From positions 34,928-98,927 of the forward strand of contig JAWXBM010000042.1 of NCBI GenBank assembly GCA_034440115.1: a DNA stretch of 64,000 nt. The letters run 5' to 3'. The translations under genes and the position numbers were made by a program. The notes below the pieces were generated by a model that worked only from the letters and a program-made list of their open reading frames with translations, made no database searches and had not been told where the DNA came from. The DNA is from JAWXBM01 sp034440115 (GTDB taxonomy: Bacteria; Pseudomonadota; Gammaproteobacteria; Xanthomonadales; SZUA-36). Shown here piece after piece: positions 44,721 to 54,243 of this stretch. Every line of letters starts with the position of its first letter. Positions within the stretch are counted from its first letter, which is position 1.

Positions 44721-45086
44721 TCAATCTTTTGGTAAAGATCGTTCCCAATCGCGAAAGCGCTTTTCCAGGTCATCAATACGCTGTTTGCGTGAAGCCAATT
44801 CCGGCGACTGCAGTTGCGCCGCGTCAACATCAGGCCGGCCGGACCGGCCGGACTTATTGCTGAAAGCTTTGCCACTGCGCTCCAGCGCGCCGTGCAGCAA
44901 GGCGGCGGCCGCATAGCCCAGGGCGGTCCACAACGGTTGCGCGATCAACAGGATCAGCAATACCGCACGGATGGCCCAAACATTCCAACCCAGCAGTAAA
45001 GCCAGCCGGCTGCAAACGCCGGCCAGCATGCCGCCAGAAAAGACGCGGTCGTTTTCGCCATGGTGATATGTATTGGGCATCTTCAA
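44721..45086 (-). CDS. pspC: PspC-domain protein
   Basis: 121 residues. VFSGGMLAGVCSRLALLLGWNVWAIR is the PspC start, followed by a hydrophobic helix pair and a charged C-terminal coiled-coil-like tail. In enterobacteria PspC is an inner-membrane sensor that recruits PspA. The ATG overlaps the pspA stop by four bases; ATG at 45080 is an alternative. No PspB homologue lies between them. Confidence 0.85.
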   Translation of the reverse strand: MKMPNTYHHGENDRVFSGGMLAGVCSRLALLLGWNVWAIRAVLLILLIAQPLWTALGYAAAALLHGALERSGKAFSNKSGRSGRPDVDAAQLQSPELASRKQRIDDLEKRFRDWERSLPKD

Positions 45087-45835
45087 GCGCTGACCTCATC
45101 GGCCACCTTGTCTGTCTGGGCAGGTTTGGCAGCGGGCTGGTCCACTACATCAGCTGCTGCTTTCTGCTGACCATGCAATTTTTGCTTGAGCTGCTGCAAT
45201 GCTTCTTCCACCTCAGGGTCGTCAGGGCTGGCCGCTTTCGCCCAAACCGATGGGCTGACACCGCCGGTTTCGTAAGAGGCCACGCGTGCCTCCAGGTTTT
45301 CAACCTGTGCCTGCAAACCATCAAATCGACTCATAGCTCTTTGAATGCGCCGTTCGGCTCGTGACTGGGGCAGGTTGGATTGGGCGCTGGAACCCGGCAC
45401 GGCTGCTGGCCGGCTCTGCATCTCGCGCAACTTCAGTTTGGCTTCTGCCAACTTGTGCTTCAGCGTGGCCATGTCGCCATCCAACTGCTCGTTGCGGGAT
45501 TTCAACAAGGCCTCTTCATGGCCCATGGCTGCTTGGCGGTTGGCAATATCGGCAGCGGTCTTTAATGCTTCGCGGGCCAGATCATCCCTGTTCTCGAGCA
45601 CTGCTTTTTCAGCACGCTCACGCCATTGCGTTTGTTGCAGGGATAGTTCTTTGCCGGCGCGTTGCAGGTGGCTGAGTTCGGCGATCACTTCTGCACTGGC
45701 TGAGCGAGCCTCTTCGCCGGCGTCTTCCATTTCACGGATCAACGCCCGCAGCAGTTTTTCCGGATCTTCGGCTTTTTCGATCAGCGAATTAACATTGGCG
45801 GCGATGACATAGCGCATGCGTGAAAACGTTCCCAT
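45083..45835 (-). CDS. pspA: Phage-shock protein A (PspA/IM30)
   Basis: 250 residues of almost continuous coiled coil. MGTFSRMRYVIAANVNSLIEKAEDPEKLL is the amphipathic N-terminal helix and first coil of the family. The C-terminal tail (about 210-250, Ala/Pro-rich) is longer than in E. coli PspA. It binds and protects the stressed inner membrane. AGGAG seven bases upstream fixes the start, and a sigma-54-type promoter lies 39-54 bases upstream. pspC is co-transcribed. Confidence 0.92.
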   Translation of the reverse strand: MGTFSRMRYVIAANVNSLIEKAEDPEKLLRALIREMEDAGEEARSASAEVIAELSHLQRAGKELSLQQTQWRERAEKAVLENRDDLAREALKTAADIANRQAAMGHEEALLKSRNEQLDGDMATLKHKLAEAKLKLREMQSRPAAVPGSSAQSNLPQSRAERRIQRAMSRFDGLQAQVENLEARVASYETGGVSPSVWAKAASPDDPEVEEALQQLKQKLHGQQKAAADVVDQPAAKPAQTDKVADEVSA

Positions 45836-45873
45836 GGAATGGCTCCTTCATTGATTGTGGTTGCATAGTTCAA

Positions 45874-45889
45874 TGCAGAATACATGCCA
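45874..45889 (-). promoter_or_regulatory. Sigma-54 promoter of pspAC
   Basis: On the minus strand the sequence reads TGGCATGTATTCTGCA. The GG and GC pairs are exactly ten bases apart and only the first T of TTGCA is missing. It predicts a transcript start about 27 bases before pspA, as expected for a PspF-activated promoter. No pspF gene is in the window. Confidence 0.68.
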
Positions 45890-46067
45890 TCGGTCAAATA
45901 CGATCAAAAACAGTTAGATAGATACTTTATCAGGTTGGCAGCAGGATGATGAATGGCGTATCTCACCGCATCTTGGTGATTTGGCTAATCAGAGGCTGTT
46001 TGGCATTTGGCTGTGCAGGGAGAGAGCCTTGTCTCTAAAATAGGACTCCCTGTCGTGGACTATCGTA

Positions 46068-47918
46068 ATGGCTGATCAACAACGTTCCGTAATCGCCCGC
46101 TTTTTCAGCGGAATCTGGAATTTCATCGACGGCACCCGGCGGTTGGTGCTTAATCTGTTATTCCTGCTGATTCTGTTCTTTATTGTGATGGCGTTCATCG
46201 ACACGGGTGAGTCATTGATATTGCAGCCCAAGACGGCGCTGGTGCTGAATCCGCAGGGCGATATCGTTGAGGAATTCAGTGGCTCGCCACTGGATCAGGC
46301 CATTATGCAGGCCACTGAACAGGGCATTTCCGAAACCCGGCTGCGCGATCTGGTGGAGGCGCTGCGTCGTGCCCGTGACGATGAGCATATTGCGCGTCTG
46401 GTGATCAATCCCAGCGAAATGAGCCACGCCGGGATGGCTACTTTGCTGGAGCTGGAAGCAGCCATTGCAGATTTTAAGACCTCTGGTAAGCCAGTGATTG
46501 CGTTGGCGGATAATTTGCAGCAACAGCAATATTATCTGGCTGCCATGGCTGATGAAATCTGGCTGAATCCGCAGGGCATGGTGTGGCTGGATGGTTTTTC
46601 TTCCTACCGCAATTATTACGCCGATGCGATGGACAAACTGGACGTTGAGATCAACCTGTTCCGGGTGGGTGAGTACAAGTCCGCCATGGAGCCGTGGATC
46701 CGCAATGACATGTCCACCGAAGACCGCAATGCCAGCCTGTTCTGGCTGAGCAGCCTGTGGCAGCAGTATCTGGAAGGCGTATCGCGGCAGCGCGGTATTC
46801 CACTGGTGGATTTATCGGCTGCGATCAATGGTTTTGCTGACCGGTTGGATGCCGCCGGTGGAGATTTCGCCCGTCTGGCATTGGAGCTGGGCCTGGTAGA
46901 CAAGCTGGTTTCGCGGCCAGAAGCCAATCAACAATTGGCCAGCCTGGGTGCAGCAGCGCGTGGCAGCGAAGGCTACCGGCAAGTTGGCTTTGAACATTAT
47001 CTGGACATGACTGAATTGCAGCAGGATCACGCCAATCGCAACACCGTCGCTGTGGTCGTGCTGGAAGGTGAAATTGTACGCGGCATGCAACCGCCCGGAA
47101 TGGCAGGAGCAGAGAGCCTGATTGCGCGTTTACGCTCCTTGGCAGAAAAGCCGGAAGTCAGAGCTGTGGTATTGCGTCTGAACAGTCCGGGAGGTGAAGT
47201 GTTTGCCTCCGAGCTGATCCGTCGCGAAGTGCAGGCTCTGCGTGAATCAGGTCGCGTAGTGGTGGTTTCTATGGGAGACGTGGCCGCATCGGGTGCCTAC
47301 TGGATAGCCACGGCAGCAGAAGAAGTATGGGCCACACCCGCTACCATCACGGGATCCATTGGCGTGTTTGGCATGCTACCGACTTTTTCCGAGCCACTGA
47401 ACAAACTGGGTATTCATACCGATGGAGTCGGCACCACGCCATTAGCGGGCAAGCTCAGGTTGGATATGCCCTTGGACGCTGATCTGCGGCGCATCTTCCA
47501 GCGCTCCACTGAACGGATTTATGCGGACTTTATTGCCGTAGTGGCCGCATCCCGCTCCATGAGCCTGGAGGAAGTGAACCGCGTTGCTCGTGGCCAGGTT
47601 TGGAGCGGTGTGCAGGCGCGCGATCGCGGCTTGATTGACCAGCAAGGTGGTTTACCTCAAGCCATCGATTCAGCCGCCCGCATTGCCGGCCTGGGTAGTG
47701 ATTATCAGGTGCGCTACAGCGAAGCCGAGATCAGTGCTTTTGAGTCCTTCATTCTGGATATGACCGGCAGCGCCATGGCGCGGGTGGGCTGGCCAATGCA
47801 GAACATGGCCTGGAGTCGGTTACCACTACTGGATGAGCTGCTGGCGGATCTGCGTTTCCTGTCGGCTGCCAGTGGCGAATTTACCCAGGCTGCCCATTGC
47901 CTGTGTCGTGCTCCCTGA
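46068..47918 (+). CDS. sppA: Signal peptide peptidase SppA, 67-kDa type
   Basis: 616 residues. One membrane segment (about 25-50) is followed by two tandem SppA domains. The catalytic lysine is in GEYKSAMEPW of the first domain and the nucleophilic serine in GDVAASGAYW of the second, the known split site of the long form. It clears leftover signal peptides in the inner membrane. It is divergent from pspA; no clear promoter was found. Confidence 0.93.
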   Translation: MADQQRSVIARFFSGIWNFIDGTRRLVLNLLFLLILFFIVMAFIDTGESLILQPKTALVLNPQGDIVEEFSGSPLDQAIMQATEQGISETRLRDLVEALRRARDDEHIARLVINPSEMSHAGMATLLELEAAIADFKTSGKPVIALADNLQQQQYYLAAMADEIWLNPQGMVWLDGFSSYRNYYADAMDKLDVEINLFRVGEYKSAMEPWIRNDMSTEDRNASLFWLSSLWQQYLEGVSRQRGIPLVDLSAAINGFADRLDAAGGDFARLALELGLVDKLVSRPEANQQLASLGAAARGSEGYRQVGFEHYLDMTELQQDHANRNTVAVVVLEGEIVRGMQPPGMAGAESLIARLRSLAEKPEVRAVVLRLNSPGGEVFASELIRREVQALRESGRVVVVSMGDVAASGAYWIATAAEEVWATPATITGSIGVFGMLPTFSEPLNKLGIHTDGVGTTPLAGKLRLDMPLDADLRRIFQRSTERIYADFIAVVAASRSMSLEEVNRVARGQVWSGVQARDRGLIDQQGGLPQAIDSAARIAGLGSDYQVRYSEAEISAFESFILDMTGSAMARVGWPMQNMAWSRLPLLDELLADLRFLSAASGEFTQAAHCLCRAP

Positions 47919-47956
47919 GCACTGATTCATGAGGCCTGTATAGTGAATAATAAATA

Positions 47957-48724
47957 ATGAACCATGAAAAATGGCGCCTGGATGGCAGCCGAGCACTGAT
48001 TACAGGGGGCAGTAGCGGCATCGGCCTGGCAGTAGCCCAGGAGCTGGCCGCGCTGGGTTGTGGCCTGGTGCTGCTGGCGCGTAATCCCGAGCGGCTGGAA
48101 CAGGCCAGGGAATTGATACTCCAGCAGCATTCGCAGCGCACGGTCGAGCTAATCAGTGCCGATGTGGCAAACGCGGCGGATCGTGAGCGCGCAGTCAGTG
48201 AGCTGGCCGGACCACTGACCATTCTGATCAACAACGCTGGCTGCAACATCCGCAAACGGGTGGAAGACCTGAGCCTGGAGGAATATCTGCGGGTGCAGGA
48301 TGTCAACCTGGTCAGTTGTTTTGAATTCTGCCGTTTGTTGCATCCCAAGCTATTGCAATCAACTCCGGCTGCAGTGGTTAACGTGGCCTCGGTGGCTGGC
48401 TTGACCCATTTACGCACCGGCGCACCGTACGGCATGAGCAAAGCGGCCATGATCCAGCTGACCAGAAACCTCGCGGTAGAGTGGGGCGAGCAGGGTATAC
48501 GCGTGAATGCCGTAGCTCCCTGGTACATCGAAACACCATTGGCACAGCAGGTGCTTAAAGACGAGAGCTATCGACAGGCCGTGCTGGACCGCACCCCCAT
48601 GAAACGCATTGGCACAGTGGAAGAATGCGCCGCCGCCATAGCTTTTTTATGCCTGCCTGCAGCGGGTTATATCACCGGCCATTGCCTGACCGTGGATGGT
48701 GGTTTCAGCGTGTTTGGTTTTTAA
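47957..48724 (+). CDS. Short-chain dehydrogenase/reductase (SDR), tropinone-reductase-like
   Basis: 255 residues. ITGGSSGIG (15-23) binds the nucleotide, NNAG follows, and the catalytic YGMSK pair is near residue 155. The C-terminal GYITGHCLTVDGG is typical of classical SDRs. Cys after NNAG is as in plant-type tropinone reductases. Substrate not predictable. Stop overlaps the convergent M4 protease stop by four bases. Confidence 0.9.
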   Translation: MNHEKWRLDGSRALITGGSSGIGLAVAQELAALGCGLVLLARNPERLEQARELILQQHSQRTVELISADVANAADRERAVSELAGPLTILINNAGCNIRKRVEDLSLEEYLRVQDVNLVSCFEFCRLLHPKLLQSTPAAVVNVASVAGLTHLRTGAPYGMSKAAMIQLTRNLAVEWGEQGIRVNAVAPWYIETPLAQQVLKDESYRQAVLDRTPMKRIGTVEECAAAIAFLCLPAAGYITGHCLTVDGGFSVFGF

Positions 48725-51243
48725 GGTTCGCTTTCGAAACCATCCTCAAAAATCAATTCGGGGATGTTTTCAAAGGTACAACTGTAGAACTCCACTTCAT
48801 CGACATACCAGCCCACCAATCCATTACAGCCATCGATGCCGAAATCCAGGCGCAGCCGAATGCTGTCACCGCCAGCGGCAATGCCCGATAAGTTCACCTG
48901 GGTCTGACCCCAGCTACCTGCCAGGCTGCCGGCGTCTGAGCCGGTAAAGGCCGGCTGCCCGGCGAGCGGATTGGTATTGCCCGCGAACGCACTTTCCAGG
49001 CTGGCGTTGTAGGGGCTGGCTTCCAGTGCCGCTGCTGGAATCAGCGTGAAAGCACCGCCGTTGACACTGACCTGCAAATTGCCACCGTCATACTCAAACT
49101 CAGTGGCCAGCCAATGGTTCAAGGACAGGCGCGGCACCATGACATTCTCAGGTATCAGGATGATTGGACTGTCCAATGCCAGAGCGCCAGATTCGTCATC
49201 CGTGGCACAGTCGCCGATGATGAGATCGGCCACAAAAGCCGCTGAGCCTGCCCGGTTGCCAGGCAAGTTGGCGGCTACAGCCCAGTCGGGAGTGTCGAAT
49301 GTTGCAGGCTTGACCACGTCATGCCGGCTGGCAGCCCAGGCACCCAGCCCGCTTTCCCAGTTGGTAAGAGAAATGCTTTGCAACTCACCCGCATGCAGGC
49401 AACGGGCTGGTGGATTGGTTTGCAGCAGAGGCTGAAAATTACACTGGCTGGGTGGTGAGCGAAGCTCGACAGCGATGATGGCTTTGGCCAGTTGGGCACA
49501 ATCTCCCGCGTTGATGGTTTCGCCGGATAACCCGGCACTGATCTGGCTGGTGCTCAGTTGGGGCAAATCGATGCCCGTGAGATTGGAGCAATTGGCTTCC
49601 AAGGCATCCGCTAACTGGGCAAAATCGCTGGCAGGCACCAATATTTGCAGCGCACTCCAGAAAACATGACTGGCCTTGGTCAAACCAATGCCGTTTATAA
49701 CCTGGCCGTTATAGCTGCCACCATCAACCGTCAGAGCGAAAGCGTGGTTGGGTACACCTGAATTGGTGTGTACGCCACCATTATCGGACCTGCTGCAACG
49801 GTATTGGTTATCGGAAACTTTGCCTGGATCGTTGTAGCAGGTAGGTGTCCACAGGTCGCGAATGGCTCCCCCTAAAGCGGGGTTATCTTCGGCGGACAAC
49901 CAGCGATAGGAGTCATCGGTGTTGGGACCGCTGCCATAAACTGAGCAGGAACCTGCGGTGCGCGCGGTGTTGGGAACATCGGTTCCGCGGCCATTGAGGA
50001 AATCCACCACTTCGCCCCAGATATCTGAAAATGATTCATTCAAGGCCCCCGCCTGCCATTGATAGATCAGATCGGCGGTGTATTGGGTGTAGGCATGGCC
50101 CCACTCGTGCGCAACCGTGTCATCACCGGTGACATTGGTGCAGTAGTTGGTTGAAACGCCATTCCAACTGGCATTCGGGCAATTGATCAAGGGGTTGTTA
50201 TTGATGGTACGCATGATGGCATCGGCACCGTCATAGGACAGCCAGTTACCCGCTGTCATGCTGGCGATGAGGTTGTAAGTTTCCCGCGCACCATCGATTT
50301 CATCCTGCCAGGCTTTGACTTGAGCTACGCTGCCGCCAGCCCATGCGACGGGTATCGGATCAGGGTCCATGTTGCTGTCCTGCCACTTTACATTGCCCAG
50401 CGAAGTCTCAGAGACTTTGCGGTCAAGTACAGTATGAATGCCATTGATTCGGTTCAATACCTTACCGCTATGGGCATCGACGAAAACGAACTGACGCAGC
50501 GTAAGCGCATCATCGACTACCTCCACACGCCAGACCAGGTGATTCCTGCCTGCAACGCCTTGTAGCAGCCCGGAGTGATACACCATCAGCCCGGTATGGA
50601 TAGCCCGGAGATCCAAAGTAGGTTTGCTGAGCGGTTGATCGTGGATAACCGCCTGCCGGGCAATGTGCTCAGCCTGCGCTGACAACCAGCTTGGGTTTAT
50701 ATCCAGCAGATCAACTTCTATGGTTGACGCAGCGATGGCTGATAATTGTTGCTTGCGGTCAAATTGGCTGACCAGTTGCGCACCAAATACCGGCACACCC
50801 TGATAAACCTGACGGTAGCGGGCCTGACCTGCACCGTAGAAACCGGTTTGTTCGCGTACCAACTGCAAGTCATGGCCGGGGCGGCGCAGACCAAATGCCG
50901 TGCCGTAATCAGCCAGAAAATTGCGCGTCTGGACATCATATGATTGACCGGTAGTCCTGTTTAATGTTGTTTGGAGTTGGGTTTTTTGTAGTTGGGTTTT
51001 TTGTAGTTGGGTTGTTTGTAATTGGGGAGTTGGTAATTGTGGGCTGGCGCCATCCAGTCGCACAAAGCTGGCCAGTTCGGTGGCACTATCGATACTCACG
51101 TTGCCCGGCACTGCGCTAATCGCTTTCAGACGAGCCACGCCATCCCGGGCTGTGTCGCTGGGTTCGGCTTTAACACCCGTTGTTGCAGCTAGGGTGCAAA
51201 TCAACACCAAAGCTAAAGCACGTCCCTTTGCTGGTAACTGCAT
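48721..51243 (-). CDS. Secreted M4-family (thermolysin-like) metalloprotease
   Basis: About 840 residues. Signal peptide (ending TGVKA), a propeptide (about 30-270) with FTP/PepSY-like blocks (YRQVYQGVPVFGAQLV), and the catalytic domain with HEWGH, NESFSDIWG and GGVHTNSGVPNHAF. After it comes a 200-residue C-terminal beta domain (LSLNHWLATEFEYDGGNLQVSVNGG) that may bind substrate. The last residues, LIFEDGFESEP, match a DGFE tail seen on many exported proteins of related bacteria. I start at 51243, with AGGA eight bases upstream. The propeptide includes a five-residue TQLQK-type repeat. Confidence 0.9.
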   Translation of the reverse strand: MQLPAKGRALALVLICTLAATTGVKAEPSDTARDGVARLKAISAVPGNVSIDSATELASFVRLDGASPQLPTPQLQTTQLQKTQLQKTQLQTTLNRTTGQSYDVQTRNFLADYGTAFGLRRPGHDLQLVREQTGFYGAGQARYRQVYQGVPVFGAQLVSQFDRKQQLSAIAASTIEVDLLDINPSWLSAQAEHIARQAVIHDQPLSKPTLDLRAIHTGLMVYHSGLLQGVAGRNHLVWRVEVVDDALTLRQFVFVDAHSGKVLNRINGIHTVLDRKVSETSLGNVKWQDSNMDPDPIPVAWAGGSVAQVKAWQDEIDGARETYNLIASMTAGNWLSYDGADAIMRTINNNPLINCPNASWNGVSTNYCTNVTGDDTVAHEWGHAYTQYTADLIYQWQAGALNESFSDIWGEVVDFLNGRGTDVPNTARTAGSCSVYGSGPNTDDSYRWLSAEDNPALGGAIRDLWTPTCYNDPGKVSDNQYRCSRSDNGGVHTNSGVPNHAFALTVDGGSYNGQVINGIGLTKASHVFWSALQILVPASDFAQLADALEANCSNLTGIDLPQLSTSQISAGLSGETINAGDCAQLAKAIIAVELRSPPSQCNFQPLLQTNPPARCLHAGELQSISLTNWESGLGAWAASRHDVVKPATFDTPDWAVAANLPGNRAGSAAFVADLIIGDCATDDESGALALDSPIILIPENVMVPRLSLNHWLATEFEYDGGNLQVSVNGGAFTLIPAAALEASPYNASLESAFAGNTNPLAGQPAFTGSDAGSLAGSWGQTQVNLSGIAAGGDSIRLRLDFGIDGCNGLVGWYVDEVEFYSCTFENIPELIFEDGFESEP
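50966..51040. repeat. 15-bp tandem repeat in the protease propeptide
   Basis: About five copies of a GTAGTTGGGTTTTTT-type unit (clearest at 50988-51017) keep the reading frame and encode TQLQK/TQLQT repeats on the minus strand. The tract could change length without breaking the frame. Confidence 0.7.
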
Positions 51244-51401
51244 AAAGCGAATCCTGATCATCATCCCGGTCTTCACACGAACTCCAGACCTGTGGCTGGC
51301 TTGGTCTATACTGCCTGTTCAGGCGCGCCTGTGCATCCAGATGTACAACAACGGTTAATTCGAATTGAACGAGTATTCCATTGCCCAGCAGCACTCATCC
51401 A

Positions 51402-52034
51402 ATGATCAAAACTTATCCGCCGCTGGAAGAGAAGATCAATATCTACTCGCATGTATTTGGGCTGATATTGAGCCTTGTTGGTCTGGTAGCCCTGATGTAT
51501 CGGGCTGCGCAGAACGGCTCCGGCGTAGAATTATTTGCGGTGGGCATATTCGGCCTGTCGATGGTTTGCCTGTATGCCGTATCAGCGCTTTACCACAGCG
51601 CAACCGAGCCTAGTATCCGCATCAGAAGGCGGGTTTTTGATCACGCCTGCATTTATGCGTTGATTGCCGGAACCTACACGCCTTTTGCGCTTATCGCCCT
51701 GCCACCCACAGTGGGCAAAATCCTGTTCATAGCCTCCTGGGGCGTGGCCGTGACAGGCATTGTTCTGAAGCTGTTTTACACCGGGCGCTTTGACCGCCTT
51801 TCTACCCTGATGTACGTTGCCATGGGCTGGATGGTGCTGCTTTTTGTCCGCGACTTCATTGCTGTGCTGTCCACACAGGCGATGATGTGGCTGGCAGCGG
51901 GAGGGATTATTTATACCCTGGGTGCTGTGATGTACAGCATCGAACGCATACCCATGGGGCACGCCATTTTCCACGTCTGTGTGGTGTTGGGCAGCCTGTG
52001 TCATTTCATCTGTATTTATTTCTACGTTTTGTAA
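51402..52034 (+). CDS. Hemolysin III family (PAQR/YqfA-like) membrane protein
   Basis: About 210 residues with seven helices. The three metal-site motifs of the PAQR superfamily are present: SALYHS, FDHACIY and HAIFHVCVVLGSLCHF. Bacterial members affect membrane lipid state; hemolysis is not a general activity. A TTG at 51381 would extend it by seven residues. No clear ribosome site is visible. Confidence 0.87.
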   Translation: MIKTYPPLEEKINIYSHVFGLILSLVGLVALMYRAAQNGSGVELFAVGIFGLSMVCLYAVSALYHSATEPSIRIRRRVFDHACIYALIAGTYTPFALIALPPTVGKILFIASWGVAVTGIVLKLFYTGRFDRLSTLMYVAMGWMVLLFVRDFIAVLSTQAMMWLAAGGIIYTLGAVMYSIERIPMGHAIFHVCVVLGSLCHFICIYFYVL

Positions 52035-52072
52035 GGAGGATTTATTCGTCATTTCGCACTGCGCTTTTACTT

Positions 52073-52169
52073 CGTCATCCCGGACTTGATCCGGGATCCA
52101 CTGCCAAGCGGTGTTGGATACCGGGTCAAGCCCGGCATGACGGTAGGAAATGTCAAGCCCGGCATGACG
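52073..52169. repeat. REP/BIME-like interspersed palindrome
   Basis: CGTCATCCCGGACTTGATCC from 52073 is matched in inverse by a copy ending CATGACG at 52142, forming an imperfect 70-bp hairpin. A further half-unit, GTCAAGCCCGGCATGACG, lies at 52152-52169. The arrangement is that of dispersed repeats widespread in proteobacterial intergenic regions. It lies between hlyIII and a convergent lipoprotein gene. Confidence 0.75.
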
Positions 52170-52174
52170 TTTAC

Positions 52175-52669
52175 TTAACGCCCCTGAGTAGGATCCGGCA
52201 ATGGGCTGTGCAACCGCCAGCGTTGGCTATTCTCTTCGTAGCGCCACATCTGCTCATCGATGATGCTGCGTTCCAACCCCTGGTTGGTGTTGAACAGCTT
52301 GATTTCAACGGTTTGAGTAGCAGCCATGCCTTCTTCCAGCACGTTAACTGAACGTATGGTGTACTGAGTTACACGGAACAGGCGCAGGCGGTCCATTTGC
52401 AGCCGGGAAATGGGCTGTTCGGCCAGGTATTCTGGAGATATGAAATCGGCTGCGGCGTCCCACTGGCTCCAGCGCACAATGGTTTCATACTGGCGAAAAG
52501 CTTCTGAACGGCTTTTCTCAAGTTTGCCGGGGGGAAGGCAGCCCGGAAGGCTGAAAAGCAGTATCGCAGCGGCAACTATCACACGGATAGCCCTTGCTTG
52601 ATGGCTGCTGCGAATAGTGGGTGAAGCTGATCCAACCCGGTATTTTTGACTCAAGCAGACCGATATCAT
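52175..52669 (-). CDS. Lipoprotein of unknown function
   Basis: About 164 residues. A hydrophobic stretch with lipobox LPGC ends near residue 44. The mature part is a small alpha/beta domain (FRQYETIVRWSQWDAAADFISPEYL, then TQTVEIKLFN and DEQMWRYEENSQRWRL) resembling NTF2-like folds. AAGGA six bases before the ATG at 52669 supports this start despite a long leader. No specific family recognised. Confidence 0.65.
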   Translation of the reverse strand: MISVCLSQKYRVGSASPTIRSSHQARAIRVIVAAAILLFSLPGCLPPGKLEKSRSEAFRQYETIVRWSQWDAAADFISPEYLAEQPISRLQMDRLRLFRVTQYTIRSVNVLEEGMAATQTVEIKLFNTNQGLERSIIDEQMWRYEENSQRWRLHSPLPDPTQGR

Positions 52670-52791
52670 GGCTGATCCTTGGCGTTGTGAAACAGGCTTA
52701 AACAGAGATGCTGCGGGCATTGTAGCCGAAACCCGCTGTTCGAATAGCCAATCGAAGGCTCCCTGGGCTAAAGTGCCTGTTATGAAATCTC

Positions 52792-54150
52792 TTGTTCAAG
52801 TTCAGGCTCAGGTCCAATAAACCGTTTTACTTGCCAGAATATTCTGTGAAGAAACATATTCCAAAAATGGCTGCAGCACTGGTGCCGCGGGAGTTGACCA
52901 ACTGGTCGCTGACTTCTATTACCCTGGGCGCACTGGAAGGCGGGCTGTTGGGTGTTATTGTCAAAAACCAGTTTGCTGATGTGGCCTCACCGGCTGCAGT
53001 AAACCTGGCAGTGGCCATCGTCGCCGGTGCGCCTTCATTCACCAACCTGGCCAGCTTCCTTTACAGCTCGTGGTCCAGTGGTCGCGACAAGTTGCGCATC
53101 ATGAGTCGGCTGATGCAAGTCATGGGTATTGCCACCCTGTTGATGGCGCTGCCGCCCGCCAACGCCACAGGCTTGTTCCTGTTCTGCCTGCTAACTGTTG
53201 TTGCACGGACAGCCTGGTCGGGAATACTTACGCTGAGAGCCTCGGTTTGGCGGGCAAACTATCCGCGCGACTGGCGCGCGCAGATCACCGCCAAGCTGGT
53301 TCGTTTGTCTTCCTTGCTGGTCGCTGCGGTCGCTGCCCTGGTGGGTTTCCTGCTCGACTGGCAAGATGATTTCTATCGACCCTGTTTTGTCTTGGCCGGG
53401 ATATGCTCCTTGTTTGCTGCGAGGATATACGGCAAGGCCCGCATTCGCCGGCACCAGCAATTGCTGGCCAAAGAGCGGGCGGCAAAGGTGGAGGGCCGCC
53501 GGCATATCAGCCTGGCCGTTTTTGGAGAGGTATTGCGTGGTGACCGGGACTTCCGCAATTACATGTGGTGCATGATGGTATTTGGTGGTGCCAACCTGAT
53601 GGTTATTCCCATGTTGGTGGTGATGCTGAATGAGCAATTTCACCTCAGCCAATGGCACCAGGTGATGGTTACTTCATCTTTACCACTGGTGATCATGTGT
53701 TTTGCTGTCCCGCGCTGGGCGCGCTTGTTGGATCGCAAGCATATCTTTGCCTATCGCGCGCTACACAGCTGGTACTACGTGCTGAGCTACGTGTTTTTTG
53801 CGCTGGCCCTGGGTACCGGCACGGCCTGGCTGTTGTGGCCGGCTGCCATGTTGCTGGGGGGCGCCAATGCCGGTGGTCACTTGGGCTGGAATTTGGGGCA
53901 CAACGATTTTACCAACGATGCCAACGCCGCCCAGTACATGGCGGTACATGTTTCGTTGACAGGCTTACGTGGAATTTTCATGCCACTTTTAGGCATTGGC
54001 TTTTACCAGTTCCTGTCCCATTTTTTGCCCGTCATGGCGCCACATGCATTGTTATTCCCGCTGTTTCTGTCCGCCGCGGGCGCAGCTTGGTTTGTGATTC
54101 TGAATGCTGAGCACAGCAAAAGAATCATACAAAATCAGGGGCTTGACTAA
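52792..54150 (+). CDS. MFS-type membrane transporter
   Basis: About 452 residues with 11-12 helices and an unusual first half (NWSLTSITLGALEGGLLGVIV, NLASFLYSSWSSGRDKLR). The central loop is charged (KERAAKVEGRRH). It is a distant MFS member with no recognised substrate. The TTG start is the longest option; GTG at 52846 or ATG at 52870 are possible. It precedes prlC by 93 bases. Confidence 0.72.
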   Translation: MFKFRLRSNKPFYLPEYSVKKHIPKMAAALVPRELTNWSLTSITLGALEGGLLGVIVKNQFADVASPAAVNLAVAIVAGAPSFTNLASFLYSSWSSGRDKLRIMSRLMQVMGIATLLMALPPANATGLFLFCLLTVVARTAWSGILTLRASVWRANYPRDWRAQITAKLVRLSSLLVAAVAALVGFLLDWQDDFYRPCFVLAGICSLFAARIYGKARIRRHQQLLAKERAAKVEGRRHISLAVFGEVLRGDRDFRNYMWCMMVFGGANLMVIPMLVVMLNEQFHLSQWHQVMVTSSLPLVIMCFAVPRWARLLDRKHIFAYRALHSWYYVLSYVFFALALGTGTAWLLWPAAMLLGGANAGGHLGWNLGHNDFTNDANAAQYMAVHVSLTGLRGIFMPLLGIGFYQFLSHFLPVMAPHALLFPLFLSAAGAAWFVILNAEHSKRIIQNQGLD

Positions 54151-54243
54151 CGGGCTTGACTAACGGGCTGCAAAACGGCAAACAGTATTGTGTGCTAACA
54201 TTCGCGACCAATTGATTACCCGGCAGTTAGTAGCATTCTCCCC

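Noticed and set aside
46001..46016. Sigma-54-like TGGCAT...TGCA on the plus strand before sppA
   Set aside because: GG and GC are 11 bases apart instead of 10.
51887..52351. Open frame with HPGLDPGS and GQARHD-like segments
   Set aside because: These are translations of the REP/BIME-like repeat, a common source of spurious proteins.
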